DNA of 64,000 nt. It comes from Spirosoma montaniterrae (lineage in GTDB: Bacteria; Bacteroidota; Bacteroidia; Cytophagales; Spirosomataceae). Positions 63,941 to 64,000 of the stretch are shown here, piece after piece. Location: assembly GCF_001988955.1 (NCBI RefSeq), contig NZ_CP014263.1, positions 4,958,501 through 5,022,500 on the forward strand, in the 5' to 3' direction. Under the pieces are notes generated by a model, which saw nothing but the letters and a program-made list of their open reading frames with translations, ran no database searches and was not told the origin of the DNA. The translations under genes and the position numbers were made by a program. Positions within the stretch are counted from its first letter, which is position 1. The number at the start of each line of letters is the position of its first letter.

Positions 63941-64000
63941 TTAGTTTTTCTTCGGGGCCGTTTGGGCAGGAGCTGTACTGCCACCTGCCGTAGCAGGCTT
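63941..64000 (-). CDS. C-terminal end of a gene that begins outside the window
   Basis: The last 19 codons and TAA of a minus-strand frame: a Pro/Ala/Gly/Thr-rich tail ending APKKN. The bias and the terminator just beyond it support a real gene end. Function cannot be told. Confidence 0.6.
   Translation of the reverse strand, partial: KPATAGGSTAPAQTAPKKN

Overview
The window (about 52% GC, dense, few long spacers) comes from a member of the Bacteroidota, most likely a Cytophagales bacterium close to Spirosoma or its relatives. Evidence: gliding lipoprotein GldH, a surface protein ending in a type IX secretion sorting domain, DUF4293 and PSP1-domain proteins, Bacteroidota-type promoters (TTG, 18-21 nt, TAnnTTTG), and the order tRNA-Tyr/Gly/Thr-tuf-tRNA-Trp-secE-nusG-rplKAJL-rpoBC.

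The most striking region is 1-6650 on the minus strand: a four-gene nitric-oxide operon. In transcription order it encodes an H-NOX heme sensor, a 958-residue hybrid histidine kinase (coiled coil, three PAS, HisKA, HATPase, REC, HPt), a LytTR response regulator, and, running off the left edge, a multidomain nitric oxide synthase. The synthase has a heme-less pseudoglobin, a flavohemoglobin-like globin, the NOS oxygenase domain and the start of a diflavin reductase. Gaps are 6, 4 and 28 nt. Sensing, relay and synthesis of NO therefore appear to be made from one transcript. An ECF sigma gene (6896-7450) is divergent from it.

7583-14129 (minus) is a glycan or cell-surface cluster: two GT2 glycosyltransferases, a possible Fe(II)/2OG-type oxygenase, a glycosidase-like beta-propeller, a GT-C membrane transferase and an SDR epimerase with Phe in the catalytic Tyr position. 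14268-17351 (minus) holds carotenoid genes crtB and crtI behind an ECF sigma gene. 17629-23585 holds kdsD-like, recQ, purD and a PSP1/RicT-like gene. 23627-26659 (minus) is a BlaI/M56-BlaR pair plus a third gene that resembles the M56 protein without its peptidase domain; its promoter carries three alternating half-sites.

26758-32549 contains gldH, a PAP2 phosphatase, DUF4293, mnmD, a secreted thioredoxin, an M13 peptidase and a small lipoprotein. 32753-44803 (plus) is a run of eight closely spaced genes for exported proteins of mostly unknown function, including an OmpA-type protein and a 1009-residue T9SS cargo.

44842-61141 is the translation/transcription core with clear promoters and terminators, interrupted at 58796-59447 by an AT-richer MNT-HEPN toxin-antitoxin pair. 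The right end carries an aldose-epimerase gene, a secreted Ig-like protein and the last 19 codons of another gene.

Scattered through the window are about ten intergenic inverted repeats built of reiterated short words. Each has its own sequence but the same design; two have perfect arms (38 and 26 bp) and two lie between tRNA genes.
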